Below, piece by piece: positions 47,739 to 54,069 of a DNA stretch of 64,000 bases. The notes beneath the pieces were generated by a model, which saw only the letters and a program-made list of their open reading frames with translations, searched no databases and had not been told where the DNA came from. Every line of letters starts with the position of its first letter. The stretch's first letter is position 1. This stretch comes from a virus: positions 23,021-87,020 of IMG/VR virus record IMGVR_UViG_3300032173_000003; one strand, given 5' to 3'. A program made the translations under genes and the position numbers.

Positions 47739-48139
47739 TCAATAGTTGAAGTGCCACAGCTTACCTTCATCGTCCAAAGCAATCAGATGCCCCTCTGTTA
47801 CAAGGTAAGATTCAAAACCTTCATTGGAGAAATACTTAACAGCATTGCTAGGAATGACTTCGTAGGAGATAATTTTGGCGAGTTGGCGCTCAAGCTCCGC
47901 TTGGATAAGCTCAAGCAAAGCAGTGTTACCCACGTACCGGCTGAGGTCTAGGCGGGCACCACTTCCATCCTCATAGGCGCCAATGGAAAGGTTGTAGTGG
48001 TTATCCTTCTCATACTCGTCACCCCCCCAACGCTGAGGCTTGCATCTTGAATCCAGGGATTTAGGATGTTAAGAGCATCTTCGGTTTTTTGAATAAGTTT
48101 GAGGATAGCTTGGCCGGTTTTTAGCTGTTGTTCGTTCAT
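47739..48139 (-). pseudogene. Protein of about 133 aa broken by a frameshift in a G7 run
   Basis: Frame 1 starts MNEQQLKTGQAILKLIQKTE and reads well to DASLS. At a run of seven G (48029-48035) the good coding switches frame: DEYEKDNHYNLSIGAYEDGS then LDLSRYVGNTALLELIQAEL and on to LIALDDEGKLWHFNY. One extra G would restore a single frame. So either a 1-nt deletion, a sequencing error or -1 slippage. The parts could also be two tiny genes, the second starting at 47933. Confidence 0.65.
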
Positions 48140-48369
48140 TTTCTTAGAGGACCAAGGGATTGTGGGCGCCAGTTAATCTGAAAAATGACTTTGTCAACAA
48201 AGAAGTCATCGGTGTGACAATTGCCGTACATAGCTACGCAGTTGCGCAAGGTTTCCCGAATCAGTTGATGAGAGACTTCCCCTGATTGGATGTAATCGGC
48301 AAGTTCAGCAGCGATAGCAACGCAAAGCTCATTTTCTTCCCGGATGCTGAGGCAGTTGATGGCGGCCAT
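48136..48369 (-). CDS. Hypothetical protein
   Basis: 77 residues from the ATG at 48369; helical with three Cys (ETLRNCVAMYGNCHTDDFFV). Overlaps the next gene by 4 nt. Own promoter. Not recognised. Confidence 0.55.
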   Translation of the reverse strand: MAAINCLSIREENELCVAIAAELADYIQSGEVSHQLIRETLRNCVAMYGNCHTDDFFVDKVIFQINWRPQSLGPLRK

Positions 48370-48411
48370 GGTTTTGAAAGTGGTGGGTAGCTTGGCCGCC
48401 CTTACCCCCAT

Positions 48412-48441
48412 ATTATAGCACATTACCGAACCTTGTGCCAA
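48412..48441 (-). promoter_or_regulatory. Promoter
   Basis: Minus strand: TTGGCA, 18 nt, TATAAT with TGC. Confidence 0.78.
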
Positions 48442-48469
48442 TGCACCAATTACGGTTCGGTGGCAGGGA

Positions 48470-49438
48470 TTAAAGCAGTCTCTCTCTAGCCAAATAGAAG
48501 TAGTTTTCCTTAACCTCACAAGCCAAAAATTTTCTACCCAACCTTTGAGCAGACACACTGGCAGAGGCCAAACCGGCAAAAGGTTCCCATAAGGTATCAC
48601 CAGGGTCAGTGCTTGCTTTGATTATTCTATCCATCAGCTCCAGTGGTTTTTGGTTCGGGTGAACAAGTTTATGACCGTCTCTCTTTCTCTCGGGACCTTT
48701 CAGCGGTGGGCAACTCCATACGTTGGTTACCCCGTACTCAAAGTTGAACTTTGACCTTATCTTATCCCATTGGTTTGAACTGATAACATGTACCCCATCT
48801 AAGGAAAAATAAGGTCTCCCTCCACCGTGTCCGAATGAGTTGGCATACTCTATTAACTTTGAGAACTCCTCTTTTGGGGGGAAGTACCACAGATGGTCCT
48901 TGGCAAAATACTTCCGAGATGCAGCGTTCTTAACCCCACAAGCCTTATTGGCCTCACTAAACGGCAAACCTGTTCTTTTCCACTCTGATCGCATCCAGTC
49001 CTGAAGGTTTAGCTTTCCCCCAGTTTTGTGGATAAACTCTTCTTTCCTGGTGTAGTGGGCACATACCTCCGTAACTACCGGAAACTTTCTCATTGTCTTT
49101 CCGTTACAGTTTCCTGCGATATGCTTAAGTCCTTTATCCCAAATGTTGCAACCCCTGTAAGTCCAACCGAGTTCTTCTAGTATGGGGTGAACCATTGCCC
49201 AGCCCACTTCAGTACACCAGAACCACAGAGTTGTCTGGGACGTTGCTGCTTTGGACCATGCGTCAATATGGGGGCGGTACATATCACCCAAAGTCTTGTG
49301 ACTGGAGCTATCGCCCTCGAACCCGCTAATCCCATAAGGACCATCTGAAACAATACAGATAGGGGGATCCCACTGACTGTAAAAATTTAGTGAATCTCCA
49401 CAGTACAGCACCCCCTCCCCAAACTCAGCTTTGACCAT
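48470..49438 (-). CDS. DNA methyltransferase (beta-type, N4/N6)
   Basis: 322 residues. Catalytic motif SDGPYGISGF (a DPPY variant with Gly) near 31-38 comes first; the SAM-binding end HPNQKPLELMDRIIKASTDP and LWEPFAGLASASVSAQRLGR follows near 260-300, the order of beta-class enzymes. EPFAG replaces the usual DPFxG. Central region with SLDGVHVISSNQWDKIR may recognise the target. Probably modifies A or C in phage DNA. Confidence 0.88.
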   Translation of the reverse strand: MVKAEFGEGVLYCGDSLNFYSQWDPPICIVSDGPYGISGFEGDSSSHKTLGDMYRPHIDAWSKAATSQTTLWFWCTEVGWAMVHPILEELGWTYRGCNIWDKGLKHIAGNCNGKTMRKFPVVTEVCAHYTRKEEFIHKTGGKLNLQDWMRSEWKRTGLPFSEANKACGVKNAASRKYFAKDHLWYFPPKEEFSKLIEYANSFGHGGGRPYFSLDGVHVISSNQWDKIRSKFNFEYGVTNVWSCPPLKGPERKRDGHKLVHPNQKPLELMDRIIKASTDPGDTLWEPFAGLASASVSAQRLGRKFLACEVKENYFYLARERLL

Positions 49439-49518
49439 TACTTTTTCTCTCTGAACTTATAGTAGTGGGCGGCCGTGCCGCCGTTGCCCCTGTGTTATAG
49501 CACATTACCGAGGGAAAG

Positions 49519-49592
49519 CGCCCTGTGCAGGACTCGAACCTGCGACCCCATCTTTAGGAAAGATGTGCTCTATCCAGCTGAGCTAACAGGGC
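49519..49592 (-). tRNA. tRNA-Arg (CCT), second copy
   Basis: Acceptor GCCCTGT/ACAGGGC, anticodon stem CATCT/AGATG with loop TTCCTAA. Not a close duplicate of the one at 4925. Confidence 0.95.
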
Positions 49593-49607
49593 TTATTCCG
49601 GGAGGAA

Positions 49608-49736
49608 TCAATCCACAATCATGGACCATTCTTCCTGGGAAGGGAATGCCTCGTCGTCGGCACCAAACATCATGTACCGGTTGTAATCGGAGATTTCGCT
49701 GGAAGTCATTCCTTCGTAGGAATCACGCCCAGCCAT
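49608..49736 (-). CDS. Hypothetical small acidic protein
   Basis: 42 residues from the ATG at 49736; a GTG 42 nt upstream is also possible. MTSSEISDYNRYMMFGADDE inside. Own promoter. Not recognised. Confidence 0.5.
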   Translation of the reverse strand: MAGRDSYEGMTSSEISDYNRYMMFGADDEAFPSQEEWSMIVD

Positions 49737-49802
49737 CGTGTTGGCTCTGACTTGGGCAACGGCGGTGGCAGCGGTCACGGGGCTTCTCTTCGGGACCCCT
49801 CT

Positions 49803-49830
49803 ATTGTAGCACAATTTATGGGCGGAACAA
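49803..49830 (-). promoter_or_regulatory. Promoter
   Basis: Minus strand: TTGTTC, 16 nt, TACAAT with TGC. Confidence 0.65.
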
Positions 49831-50145
49831 CTGCCGTAGATGCTCCTTATGCTGCTCAACACGCTCCCGTCGCTCTGGGCTAAGGCCCTCGGTAAGGTCG
49901 GAGAATGGCCTAGCTACGTTCCCAGAATGCAAATTATTGAGGGCATCCTGCACTCCTTCACCACCGTAGGTGGGGTCAATGCAAAGATTTGTGGGAGTTC
50001 CTGGGCGAGTGAACAGCGATTCCAGTTTCTCTGAGATTTGCTTAATTTCTGAAGCGGCCAAGCCATTGTGACCTACTGCATCTAAGTAACCTTTCAGGTA
50101 GATGCAGAAGTCTTTAGCGGAGTCCAATTGGTTGAGGTTTAACAT
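49816..50145 (-). CDS. Hypothetical protein
   Basis: 109 residues from the ATG at 50145, helical, ending LSPERRERVEQHKEHLRQLF. First gene left of the tRNA array. Not recognised. Confidence 0.55.
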   Translation of the reverse strand: MLNLNQLDSAKDFCIYLKGYLDAVGHNGLAASEIKQISEKLESLFTRPGTPTNLCIDPTYGGEGVQDALNNLHSGNVARPFSDLTEGLSPERRERVEQHKEHLRQLFRP

Positions 50146-50175
50146 TTTGCTCAGGTAAAGTTTCAATGAGAAAGG

Positions 50176-50264
50176 CGGAAGAGATAGGATTTGAACCTAC
50201 GGAGCCGCTTGCACGACTCGGCTGCTTTCCAAGCAACTGCCATAAACCACTCGGCCACTCTTCC
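50176..50264 (-). tRNA. tRNA-Ser (GGA)
   Basis: Acceptor GGAAGAG, anticodon stem GTTGC/GCAGC with loop TTGGAAA, long variable arm. Confidence 0.95.
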
Positions 50265-50290
50265 TCAAACGGTTTTCGTAAGAAAACCAA

Positions 50291-50379
50291 CGGAGAGCCA
50301 GGGATTCGAACCCTGGGAGCCACTTTCGTGACTCAACAGTTTAGCAAACTGTCGCCTTCAGCCACTCGGCCAGCTCTCC
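50291..50379 (-). tRNA. tRNA-Ser (GCT)
   Basis: Acceptor GGAGAGC, anticodon stem ACAGT/ACTGT with loop TTGCTAA, long variable arm. Confidence 0.95.
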
Positions 50380-50397
50380 TCATTTTGTTACCTTATT

Positions 50398-50426
50398 ATC
50401 ATAGCCCGGTTTCAGGCGAAAGTCAA
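50398..50426 (-). promoter_or_regulatory. Internal promoter of the tRNA array
   Basis: Minus strand: TTGACT, 17 nt, TATGAT; drives tRNA-Ser(GCT) and tRNA-Ser(GGA). Confidence 0.78.
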
Positions 50427-50449
50427 GGGGGGTTACCCCATCAAAAGAA

Positions 50450-50534
50450 CGGAAAGGGTGGGATTTGAACCCACGGTGCCTTTCGACACGCTAGTTTTCA
50501 AGACTAGAGCCATAAACCACTCGACCACCTTTCC
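50450..50534 (-). tRNA. tRNA-Ser (TGA)
   Basis: Acceptor GGAAAGG, anticodon stem CTAGT/ACTAG with loop CTTGAAA, long variable arm. Confidence 0.95.
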
Positions 50535-50559
50535 ACAGTCAAAGTCCGCATTTGCGGAA

Positions 50560-50692
50560 AGCCCGATGTCAGATTTGAACTGACGACCTATCGCTTATTG
50601 CAACCAACAGGAATCGAACCTGAACAATGCCAACTGAGACATTGAGACCGCTGGGAACCAAGGCGAGTGCTCTACCACTGAGCTAATCGGGC
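50560..50692 (-). tRNA. tRNA-Thr (TGT, split) with another tRNA piece inserted in its anticodon loop
   Basis: The outer gene is a normal acceptor GCCCGAT/ATCGGGC, D-arm and T-arm GTCAG-TTCAAAT-CTGAC. The anticodon arm is CTCGC-CTTG, about 61 nt, TAA-GCGA. Joining CTTG to TAA gives anticodon TGT. The insert holds a hairpin CAATG/CATTG and its own T-arm CAGG-TTCGATT-CCTG, so it looks like the 3' part of a second tRNA. An Ile(TAT) reading with a slightly different joint is possible. Confidence 0.75.
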
Positions 50693-50723
50693 GCATCTTA
50701 TCTATGTTTTTCCATTAGGAAAA

Positions 50724-50797
50724 AGTTCCAAGCCGGATTTGAACCGGCGAATGCGAGTTTTGCAGACTCGTGCCTTAAACCTCTTGGCTACTGGAAC
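50724..50797 (-). tRNA. tRNA-Cys (GCA)
   Basis: Acceptor GTTCCAG, anticodon stem CGAGT/ACTCG with loop CTGCAAA, T-arm GCCGG-TTCAAAT. Confidence 0.95.
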
Positions 50798-50814
50798 ATT
50801 TGATGTTTTTTTTT

Positions 50815-51351
50815 TTAACCGGAATTGCACCCCCTTTGTATTCGTTTCCTAACAGCATTGTCACTTACCCCAAAAAGTCTTCCGGTACCAGTGTAACCGT
50901 TTTCCATTACTAACCTTTGAAGTTCAGTAATTGAAGGCCAGTTTACTATTTCCTTACTTTTTTGAGAACATTTGAGAGAACAAAATTTTTGACCCGTTGA
51001 GATAGACTTCCCACATTGTTTGCAAGGGTGTTTAGTTTTTTCCGGAATTTGTTTTTCCGTGTATTCTTCATTGAACCGGGTAATGCTATCGGGAACGAGT
51101 GTTATACCTGCATGAATCTCACGATGGCAGTTAGAACAAACACAGATACATTTCCTGAGTTCGTTGATAAACCTTTCTCTGCTTACGGTAGATGCAGAAG
51201 TAGCAAACTCTTTTACTGTTGGGTCAGTATGGTGAAACTCTAGTGCTTCGACGCATTTATAATACCCGCAAATTCCGCATTTGCTACCAAAAGCTTCTAC
51301 AGCTCATAGTTTCCGTCTTTGTCGAAACTGAACTACTTTTTTACCTGACAT
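50815..51351 (-). pseudogene. HNH homing endonuclease with one nonsense codon
   Basis: 179-codon frame with a single in-frame TGA at codon 16 (after FRQRRKL). The rest is an intact HNH: CGICGYYKCVEALEFHHTDP, then CVCSNCHREIHAG, a C-terminal zinc finger (CKQCGKSIS, FCSLKCSQK) and a helix-turn-helix (LFGVSDNAVRKRIQRG). No plausible start follows the TGA. Recently inactivated, or readthrough, or a sequence error. It sits between tRNA-Cys and a hairpin-rich block. Confidence 0.78.
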
Positions 51352-51359
51352 TTTGCTTA

Positions 51360-51655
51360 AAAACTGTTACATAAACTATACTATATTGTACTATAGTATA
51401 AAACTCCCACCCTAGGTACCGCCCCTAGCAATCTCTGGTTAACAGCCAGGCCCGTTCACTTGCTCGGTCGGTGGGAATTCACCCCGCCAGAGCATACTGG
51501 CGAGGTCAGGTGAGAGCGCGACTCCCACACTTATCCTTATTTTAACGTTGATACAGACTAGTAACGGGCTCATATCGGTCAAAGCCAGACGCTGGCAGGG
51601 TGCGCATTGCCAGGTTTTCACAGAGTGAAAACAATGACCCTTTTTCTAGATCGGG
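51360..51655 (-). ncRNA. Hairpin-rich block without tRNA or gene
   Basis: About 300 nt. AT-rich TATAGT repeats (51365-51400), then CGCCAG-TATGCT-CTGGCG and several GC-rich pairings, then TTTTCAC-TCT-GTGAAAA. No tRNA T-arm or known ncRNA signature seen. Could be an unknown structured RNA. Confidence 0.4.
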
Positions 51656-51661
51656 GTCAAA

Positions 51662-51733
51662 TACTCCGCTCCGGATTTGAACCGAAGACATCCCACTTGT
51701 AAGGAGGGCGCTCTACCACTGAGCTAGCGGAGC
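51662..51733 (-). tRNA. tRNA-Val (TAC)
   Basis: Acceptor GCTCCGC/GCGGAGT, anticodon loop CTTACAA; one T-T mismatch in the anticodon stem. Confidence 0.92.
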
Positions 51734-51772
51734 TTAAAATTCAGGACCAACGGATGGATAGTTGCTCCAGGT

Positions 51773-51790
51773 GTTTTGCGTTAGCAAAAC
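51773..51790. repeat. Inter-tRNA hairpin of the TTTTGC-GCAAAA type
   Basis: GTTTTGC-GTTA-GCAAAAC. Near-identical hairpins lie at 51876-51893, 53720-53737 and 56063-56080 and one is inside the element at 52436. Similar CCGTTAGG-type hairpins (GTTTCC-GTTA-GGAAAC, near 52101) occur between other tRNAs. They may guide processing or block folding between tRNAs. Confidence 0.75.
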
Positions 51791-51793
51791 AAT

Positions 51794-51865
51794 GGCGAAC
51801 CGGGGAATCGAACCCCTATTCCTCCAGCTTATGAGGCTGGCGTGACTACCGTTACACTCGCTCGC
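51794..51865 (-). tRNA. tRNA-Met (CAT)
   Basis: Anticodon stem CCAGC/GCTGG with loop CTCATAA. An Ile tRNA whose C34 is modified to lysidine is the alternative. Confidence 0.9.
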
Positions 51866-51895
51866 GTCGTTGTAAGTTTTGCGCTAGCAAAACAA

Positions 51896-51967
51896 TGGCG
51901 GAAGCTGGATTTGCACCAGCGATCTTCAGGGTATGAACCTGACGAGATACTACTTCTCTACTCCGCG
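51896..51967 (-). tRNA. tRNA-fMet-like (CAT)
   Basis: Unpaired position 1 (C) as in initiators, acceptor GCGGAG/CTTCCGC, loop TTCATAC, T-loop TGCAAAT (C changed from the usual TTC). Stem CAGG/CCTG. Confidence 0.85.
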
Positions 51968-51989
51968 ATGAGTTTGCCCGAGGGCAATG

Positions 51990-52069
51990 AGTATGGACAG
52001 GATTTGAACCTGCGATGCCAGAGGCGACTGTTGTACATACAGTCCACTATACCCGAGAACCGTGTACAC
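51990..52069 (-). tRNA. Degenerate tRNA-Tyr-like (GTA)
   Basis: Anticodon arm GACTGT-ATGTACA-ACAGTC reads GTA, followed by a short variable hairpin and T-arm GCAGG-TTCAAAT-CCTGT. The acceptor (GTGTACA/TCCATAC) has mismatches and no convincing D-arm exists. A normal tRNA-Tyr lies at 52331. Confidence 0.6.
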
Positions 52070-52118
52070 AATTCCTGTCTCAGTGAGACATACTCGTGAA
52101 GTTTCCGTTAGGAAACAA

Positions 52119-52192
52119 TCGGAATGACAGGATTCGAACCTGCGACCTCTCGCTCCCAAAGCGAATGCTCTACCAAACTGAGCTACATTCCG
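52119..52192 (-). tRNA. tRNA-Pro (TGG)
   Basis: Acceptor CGGAATG/CATTCCG (C1-G72), anticodon stem TTCGC/GCGAG with loop TTTGGGA. Confidence 0.95.
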
Positions 52193-52223
52193 TTTTTAAC
52201 TGTGTCAAACCTTGAGGTTTGAA

Positions 52224-52298
52224 TGGACCTGACAGGATTTGAACCTGCGACCTTCTGCTTGCAGGGCAGACACTCTGGCCAGACTGAGTTACAAGCCC
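52224..52298 (-). tRNA. tRNA-Ala (TGC) with C33
   Basis: Acceptor GGGCTTG/CAGGTCC, stem TCTGC/GCAGA, loop CCTGCAA. Position 33 is C instead of the near-universal U. Confidence 0.88.
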
Positions 52299-52330
52299 GT
52301 TATCTAAAATGTCAAACCGTAAGGTTTGAA

Positions 52331-52413
52331 TGGGAGCGGTAGGATTCGAACCTACGAAGCATTAAGCAACCGGGTTACAGCCGGTCTCCTTTGACCACTC
52401 GGAGAACACTCCC
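52331..52413 (-). tRNA. tRNA-Tyr (GTA)
   Basis: Acceptor GGGAGTG, stem ACCGG/CCGGT with loop CTGTAAC, type II variable arm. Confidence 0.95.
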
Positions 52414-52435
52414 ATATTGAACTGTGTTTGAACAA

Positions 52436-52515
52436 GGTGAGTTTTGTATTTTTTGCAAGCGCAAAAAGTTGGAATCGAACCAACAGTATCCAGTATAGGA
52501 TGTTGCTGCCTCACC
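52436..52515 (-). tRNA. D-arm-less tRNA-like RNA carrying the CAGC motif (copy K)
   Basis: Closing helix GGTGAG/CTCACC, GCAGCAACA in place of a D-arm, hairpin ATCC-TATACT-GGAT, T-arm GTTGG-TTCGATT-CCAAC, then hairpin TTTTTGC/GCAAAAA, ATACAAAAC and the closing strand. Same layout as 14050-14130. Confidence 0.6.
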
Positions 52516-52537
52516 TTATGGTTTCATAATTTAGCAA

Positions 52538-52586
52538 GATGGTTGTTTTTCTACCAAAAAGAAAGGTTTTAGATTGCTGAACCATC
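52538..52586 (-). ncRNA. Stand-alone CAGC-motif hairpin (copy G)
   Basis: Outer helix GATGGTT/AACCATC, strand CAGCAATCTAAAACC, inner helix TTTC/GAAA, strand AAC. Very close to copy F at 14326. Confidence 0.65.
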
Positions 52587-52625
52587 TTTGAAATGCTATC
52601 GCATTTCTTTTCCGTTAGGAAAAGA

Positions 52626-52697
52626 TGGGAGATCCCAGAATCGAACTGGGCACTCACGGGCTTCAACCGTGCGCTTTACCATTCAAGCTCATCCCCC
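52626..52697 (-). tRNA. tRNA-Phe (GAA)
   Basis: Acceptor GGGGGAT/ATCTCCC, stem CACGG/CCGTG with loop TTGAAGC. Confidence 0.94.
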
Positions 52698-52738
52698 CAA
52701 CTTGTAAAGTATGCCTCAGGGTAAACCCTGTGACAAAT

Positions 52739-52804
52739 AGACCGCACGGGGTTCGAACCCGCAACCTTCACCGCAGTGATGCTCTGCCAATTGAGCTAAC
52801 GGTC
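52739..52804 (-). tRNA. tRNA without an anticodon loop
   Basis: Acceptor GACCGTT/TGCGGTC, D-arm GCTC-GAGC and T-arm GCGGG-TTCGAAC-CCCGT are good, but the anticodon arm is only TCAC-TGCG-GTGA: the seven-nt loop is gone and a tetraloop remains. Cannot decode as encoded. Confidence 0.8.
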
Positions 52805-52934
52805 AGTTCCCTCCTTATAAAAACCTGCAAGTTCCTTTAAAGAGGGGGTCAAGTAGTTGCAGCCACTCCACCTAAGGACTCGCACCTTTGTTGCCACTGG
52901 TCTCCCATGGCTTTGGGTCTCCCCGTAGGGGAAA

Positions 52935-53008
52935 CGACCTTGAGGGGATTTGAACCCCCGATCTCTGCCGTGACAGGGCAGCGCTTTCGACCGCTAAGCT
53001 ACAAGGTC
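52935..53008 (-). tRNA. tRNA-Asp (GTC)
   Basis: Acceptor GACCTTG/CAAGGTC, stem TGCC/GGCA with loop CTGTCAC. Confidence 0.95.
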
Positions 53009-53011
53009 AGC

Positions 53012-53265
53012 TGCCCCCGAGGGGGCTGCCAGGGAACCACTCCTGGACTTTTGCTGGGCTATAGACCTCACCCATAGTGAATTGTCGGCCATATCGGGTA
53101 AATCACCAACCCTGCATCCGGGTTGACGCACCGGAAACCTCAACTTAATGGAGGAACGTCTGTTTCTTCCTGGTTAGGTGGCTAGCAGGGCCTTTTCCCG
53201 AGGGAAAAACTTCTATACTGGTTCACTTCTGGTCCCGAAGAACCGCACTAGCAAACCTGCTGGAA
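53012..53265 (-). ncRNA. Hairpin-rich block without tRNA or gene
   Basis: About 250 nt with several inverted repeats (CCCCC/GGGGG at 53013-53028, CCGG-type pairs, TTTTCCC/GGGAAAA at 53192-53209) and a CCCAGCAAAAG stretch that echoes the CAGC motif. No open frame or tRNA seen. Confidence 0.35.
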
Positions 53266-53270
53266 GCAAG

Positions 53271-53344
53271 CACCCAATGAGGGATTCGAACCCCCGCAAA
53301 ACCTACGTCCGTAGCGTAGTGCTCTTCCACTGAGCTAATTGGGC
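53271..53344 (-). tRNA. tRNA-Arg (ACG)
   Basis: Acceptor GCCCAAT/ATTGGGT, stem CTACG/CGTAG with loop CTACGGA. Confidence 0.94.
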
Positions 53345-53397
53345 ATGGTGTAAATTGTCAAGTTTCTGGTCAAGTGTCTCGGCTCTTGTCGTGGGAA

Positions 53398-53470
53398 ATT
53401 GACACAGCAGGAATCAAACCGAAGTCAGCACCCGAGACTGGAAGCTCCCACGGGAACATCCCTCAACCTG
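53398..53470 (-). ncRNA. Possible tRNA-like RNA at a transcript start
   Basis: TGACAGG/TGTGTCA could pair as an acceptor, with AGTC/GACT as an anticodon-like arm and a TTTGATT loop near the 3' end, but stems are poor. It begins directly behind the promoter at 53476-53504. Confidence 0.35.
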
Positions 53471-53475
53471 TCATT

Positions 53476-53504
53476 ATTATAGCGTTTCTGCGGGGCAGAA
53501 ACAA
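53476..53504 (-). promoter_or_regulatory. Internal promoter of the tRNA array
   Basis: Minus strand: TTGTTT, 17 nt, TATAAT. Confidence 0.7.
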
Positions 53505-53537
53505 GTCGGAAAACCGAACCGTTTGCTGGGCAAACGA

Positions 53538-53610
53538 CACGTGGTGAGGGCAACGATCCCCCAACCTCAGGTTTTGGAGACCTGCGCTCTGCCAATTGAG
53601 CTAACCACGT
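53538..53610 (-). tRNA. tRNA-Trp (CCA)
   Basis: Acceptor ACGTGGT/ACCACGT, stem CAGGT/ACCTG with loop CTCCAAA. T-loop is ATCGTTG instead of the TTCRANY type. Confidence 0.93.
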
Positions 53611-53644
53611 ATTTGTGCTTATTGGTTTTATCCCGAAGGATAAA

Positions 53645-53716
53645 AGCGGGAGACGTGATTCGAACACGCGACTTTCTACTTGGAAGGAAGACACTCTACC
53701 ACTGAGTTACACCCGC
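53645..53716 (-). tRNA. tRNA-Gly (TCC)
   Basis: Acceptor GCGGGTG/CTCCCGC, loop CTTCCAA, T-arm GCGTG-TTCGAAT. Confidence 0.93.
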
Positions 53717-53736
53717 ATTCTTTTGCATTAGCAAAA

Positions 53737-53807
53737 GTGGGAAGGACGGGAATCGAACCCGCTAATCACTGGTTCACAACCAGTCGCCTAACCATTCGGC
53801 TTCCGAC
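53737..53807 (-). tRNA. tRNA-His (GTG)
   Basis: Stem ACTGG/CCAGT with loop TTGTGAA. G-1 opposite C73 appears to be encoded, as in bacteria, but the acceptor has a C2-C71 mismatch. Confidence 0.92.
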
Positions 53808-53842
53808 CCCATGCTCTGATAATAGTAAAACTAAATGACCAC

Positions 53843-53888
53843 GATGATTGTTTTTCCGATAGTTAAGGGAGTTAATTGCTGAATCATC
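53843..53888 (-). ncRNA. Stand-alone CAGC-motif hairpin (copy H) at a transcript start
   Basis: Outer helix GATGATT/AATCATC, strand CAGCAATTAACTCCC, inner helix TCC/GGA, strand AAAAAC. Starts about 7 nt after the -10 box at 53895. Confidence 0.65.
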
Positions 53889-53894
53889 ATATCT

Positions 53895-53921
53895 ATTGTA
53901 GCAACATTTACAAAAAGTAAA
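53895..53921 (-). promoter_or_regulatory. Internal promoter of the tRNA array
   Basis: Minus strand: TTTACT, 15 nt, TACAAT. A near-identical copy lies at 54684-54710. Confidence 0.75.
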
Positions 53922-53937
53922 TGCTGACACCAACTTG

Positions 53938-54055
53938 AAACCAAGGTTGGACTTGAACCAACGGCTTGCTTTACCCTCCGGCATTACGGTCCTTTACCGA
54001 GGCTCTCTTAGAAAGCCTGAGGAGGTTGCTGCTCTACCAACTGAGCTACTTGGCT
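53938..54055 (-). tRNA. tRNA with an enlarged anticodon domain
   Basis: Acceptor AGCCAAG/CTTGGTT, D-arm GCTC-GAGC and T-arm GTTGG-TTCAAGT-CCAAC are good. Between them an extra helix CCTCC/GGAGG encloses an anticodon-like hairpin AGGCT-TTCTAAGAG-AGCCT and a second hairpin CGGT-AAAGG-ACCG. 118 nt in all. Anticodon not assigned. Confidence 0.7.
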
Positions 54056-54069
54056 TATCTCAACTACCA
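54036..54069. repeat. Direct repeat left of the SET gene
   Basis: 34 bp shared (3 mismatches) with 54712-54745: the D-arm and acceptor 5' strand of a tRNA plus flank TCTCAACTACC. Confidence 0.85.

Noticed and set aside
50815-51351. TGA as selenocysteine or recoded Trp in the HNH gene
   Set aside because: No SECIS-like hairpin follows the TGA, no TCA-anticodon tRNA is found and other genes use TGA as a normal stop.
51360-51655. tmRNA or RNase P RNA in the hairpin block
   Set aside because: No tRNA-like ends with a tag frame and no conserved RNase P core sequences could be found by eye.
52538-52586. CRISPR/tracr-like GTTTTAGA on the plus strand
   Set aside because: A single 8-nt match inside a hairpin on the antisense strand, with no repeats or cas genes.
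13696-53888. Hammerhead ribozyme for the CAGC motif
   Set aside because: One strand reads CTGATG in the reverse complement of one copy, but the partner GAAA and cleavage triplet are absent and the other copies lack CTGATG.
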